This document shows, piece by piece, positions 6,872 to 7,092 of a DNA stretch of 7,092 nt (position 1 is its first letter; each line of letters begins with the position of its first letter). Source of the stretch: Deltaproteobacteria bacterium (GTDB lineage Bacteria; Desulfobacterota; DAOWOC01); NCBI GenBank assembly GCA_030642225.1, contig DAOWOC010000047.1:1-7092 (forward strand). The letters run 5' to 3'. Both the position numbers and the translations under genes were made by a program. Under the pieces are notes generated by a model. The model was not told where the DNA came from, did no database searches, and was given only the letters and a program-made list of their open reading frames with translations.

Positions 6872-7092
6872 TTAGATTATTTTACCATCGAGATCATAAT
6901 CATATGAATCCGTAATCCGAATCTTTACTATTTCTCCAACACGACCATTGCCTGCGGTTATGTTAACGCATCCATCCACATCAGGCGCCTGAGTCTTCAT
7001 TCGACCCTTGAATTTATATCCTGGTCTTTTATCTTCCTGCTCAAGTAAAACATCATGTATTGTATTGACCAGCTTAGATAGTTTGTCCTTAG
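6872..7092 (-). CDS. rimO: Ribosomal protein S12 methylthiotransferase RimO, C-terminal end (5' part outside window)
   Basis: The last 72 codons of a radical SAM methylthiotransferase, open to the right edge of the window. The visible part is the end of the catalytic region and the TRAM RNA-binding domain: KFKGRMKTQAPDVDGCVNI, then GRVGEIVKIRITDSYDYDL. The segment GRxxxQAPDVDG followed by GEIVKIRITDSYDYDLDGKI is characteristic of RimO, which adds a methylthio group to an aspartate of ribosomal protein S12. MiaB, the tRNA-modifying relative, normally lacks the QAPDVDG pattern and the DYDL ending. The iron-sulfur cluster motifs lie outside the window, so the assignment rests on the tail alone. 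The stop is TAA (complement of 6872-6874). The gap to the polyprenyl synthase is 95 bases with no clear terminator hairpin, so read-through into that gene is possible. Confidence 0.85.
   Translation of the reverse strand, partial: KDKLSKLVNTIHDVLLEQEDKRPGYKFKGRMKTQAPDVDGCVNITAGNGRVGEIVKIRITDSYDYDLDGKII

Overview
The window is ordinary housekeeping DNA from an AT-rich, Gram-negative bacterium. The organism is inferred, not proven. A SurA-type periplasmic chaperone with a signal peptide requires an outer membrane. The gene order mfd - surA - asnS - recO - PHP phosphoesterase, with a long-chain polyprenyl diphosphate synthase and rimO nearby, suggests the Desulfobacterota (former Deltaproteobacteria).

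Plus strand, 2-5663: five genes lie head to tail with gaps of about 25-100 bases and no visible internal terminator, so they probably form one transcription unit that starts left of the window. They are the C-terminal half of Mfd (transcription-repair coupling factor), a secreted single-parvulin SurA-like chaperone, a short Bacillus-type asparaginyl-tRNA synthetase, RecO (recombinational repair) and a PHP-domain phosphoesterase of the RNase AM/YciV type. The group joins DNA repair (Mfd, RecO), translation (AsnRS), RNA or nucleotide turnover (PHP) and envelope protein folding (SurA). An open 31-codon stretch follows recO in the +1 frame and ends inside the ribosome binding site of the PHP gene. 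It looks like a frameshifted tail of RecO or an unrecognised small coding remnant.

Convergent junction, 5664-5765: the 102 bases between the PHP gene and the oppositely oriented ispB-like gene consist almost entirely of 7-base repeat units. They form two arms in opposite orientation that can fold into a 22-bp stem. This is the most unusual non-coding structure in the window.

Minus strand, 7092-5766: the 3' end of rimO enters from the right edge. A 95-base gap with a good sigma70-type promoter candidate follows, then a polyprenyl diphosphate synthase with both aspartate-rich motifs, probably making the quinone side chain.

I saw no CRISPR array, tRNA, rRNA, transposase, phage gene or defence system. 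Nothing here amounts to a new biological system. The two items most worth checking are the heptamer inverted repeat and the out-of-frame tail after recO.
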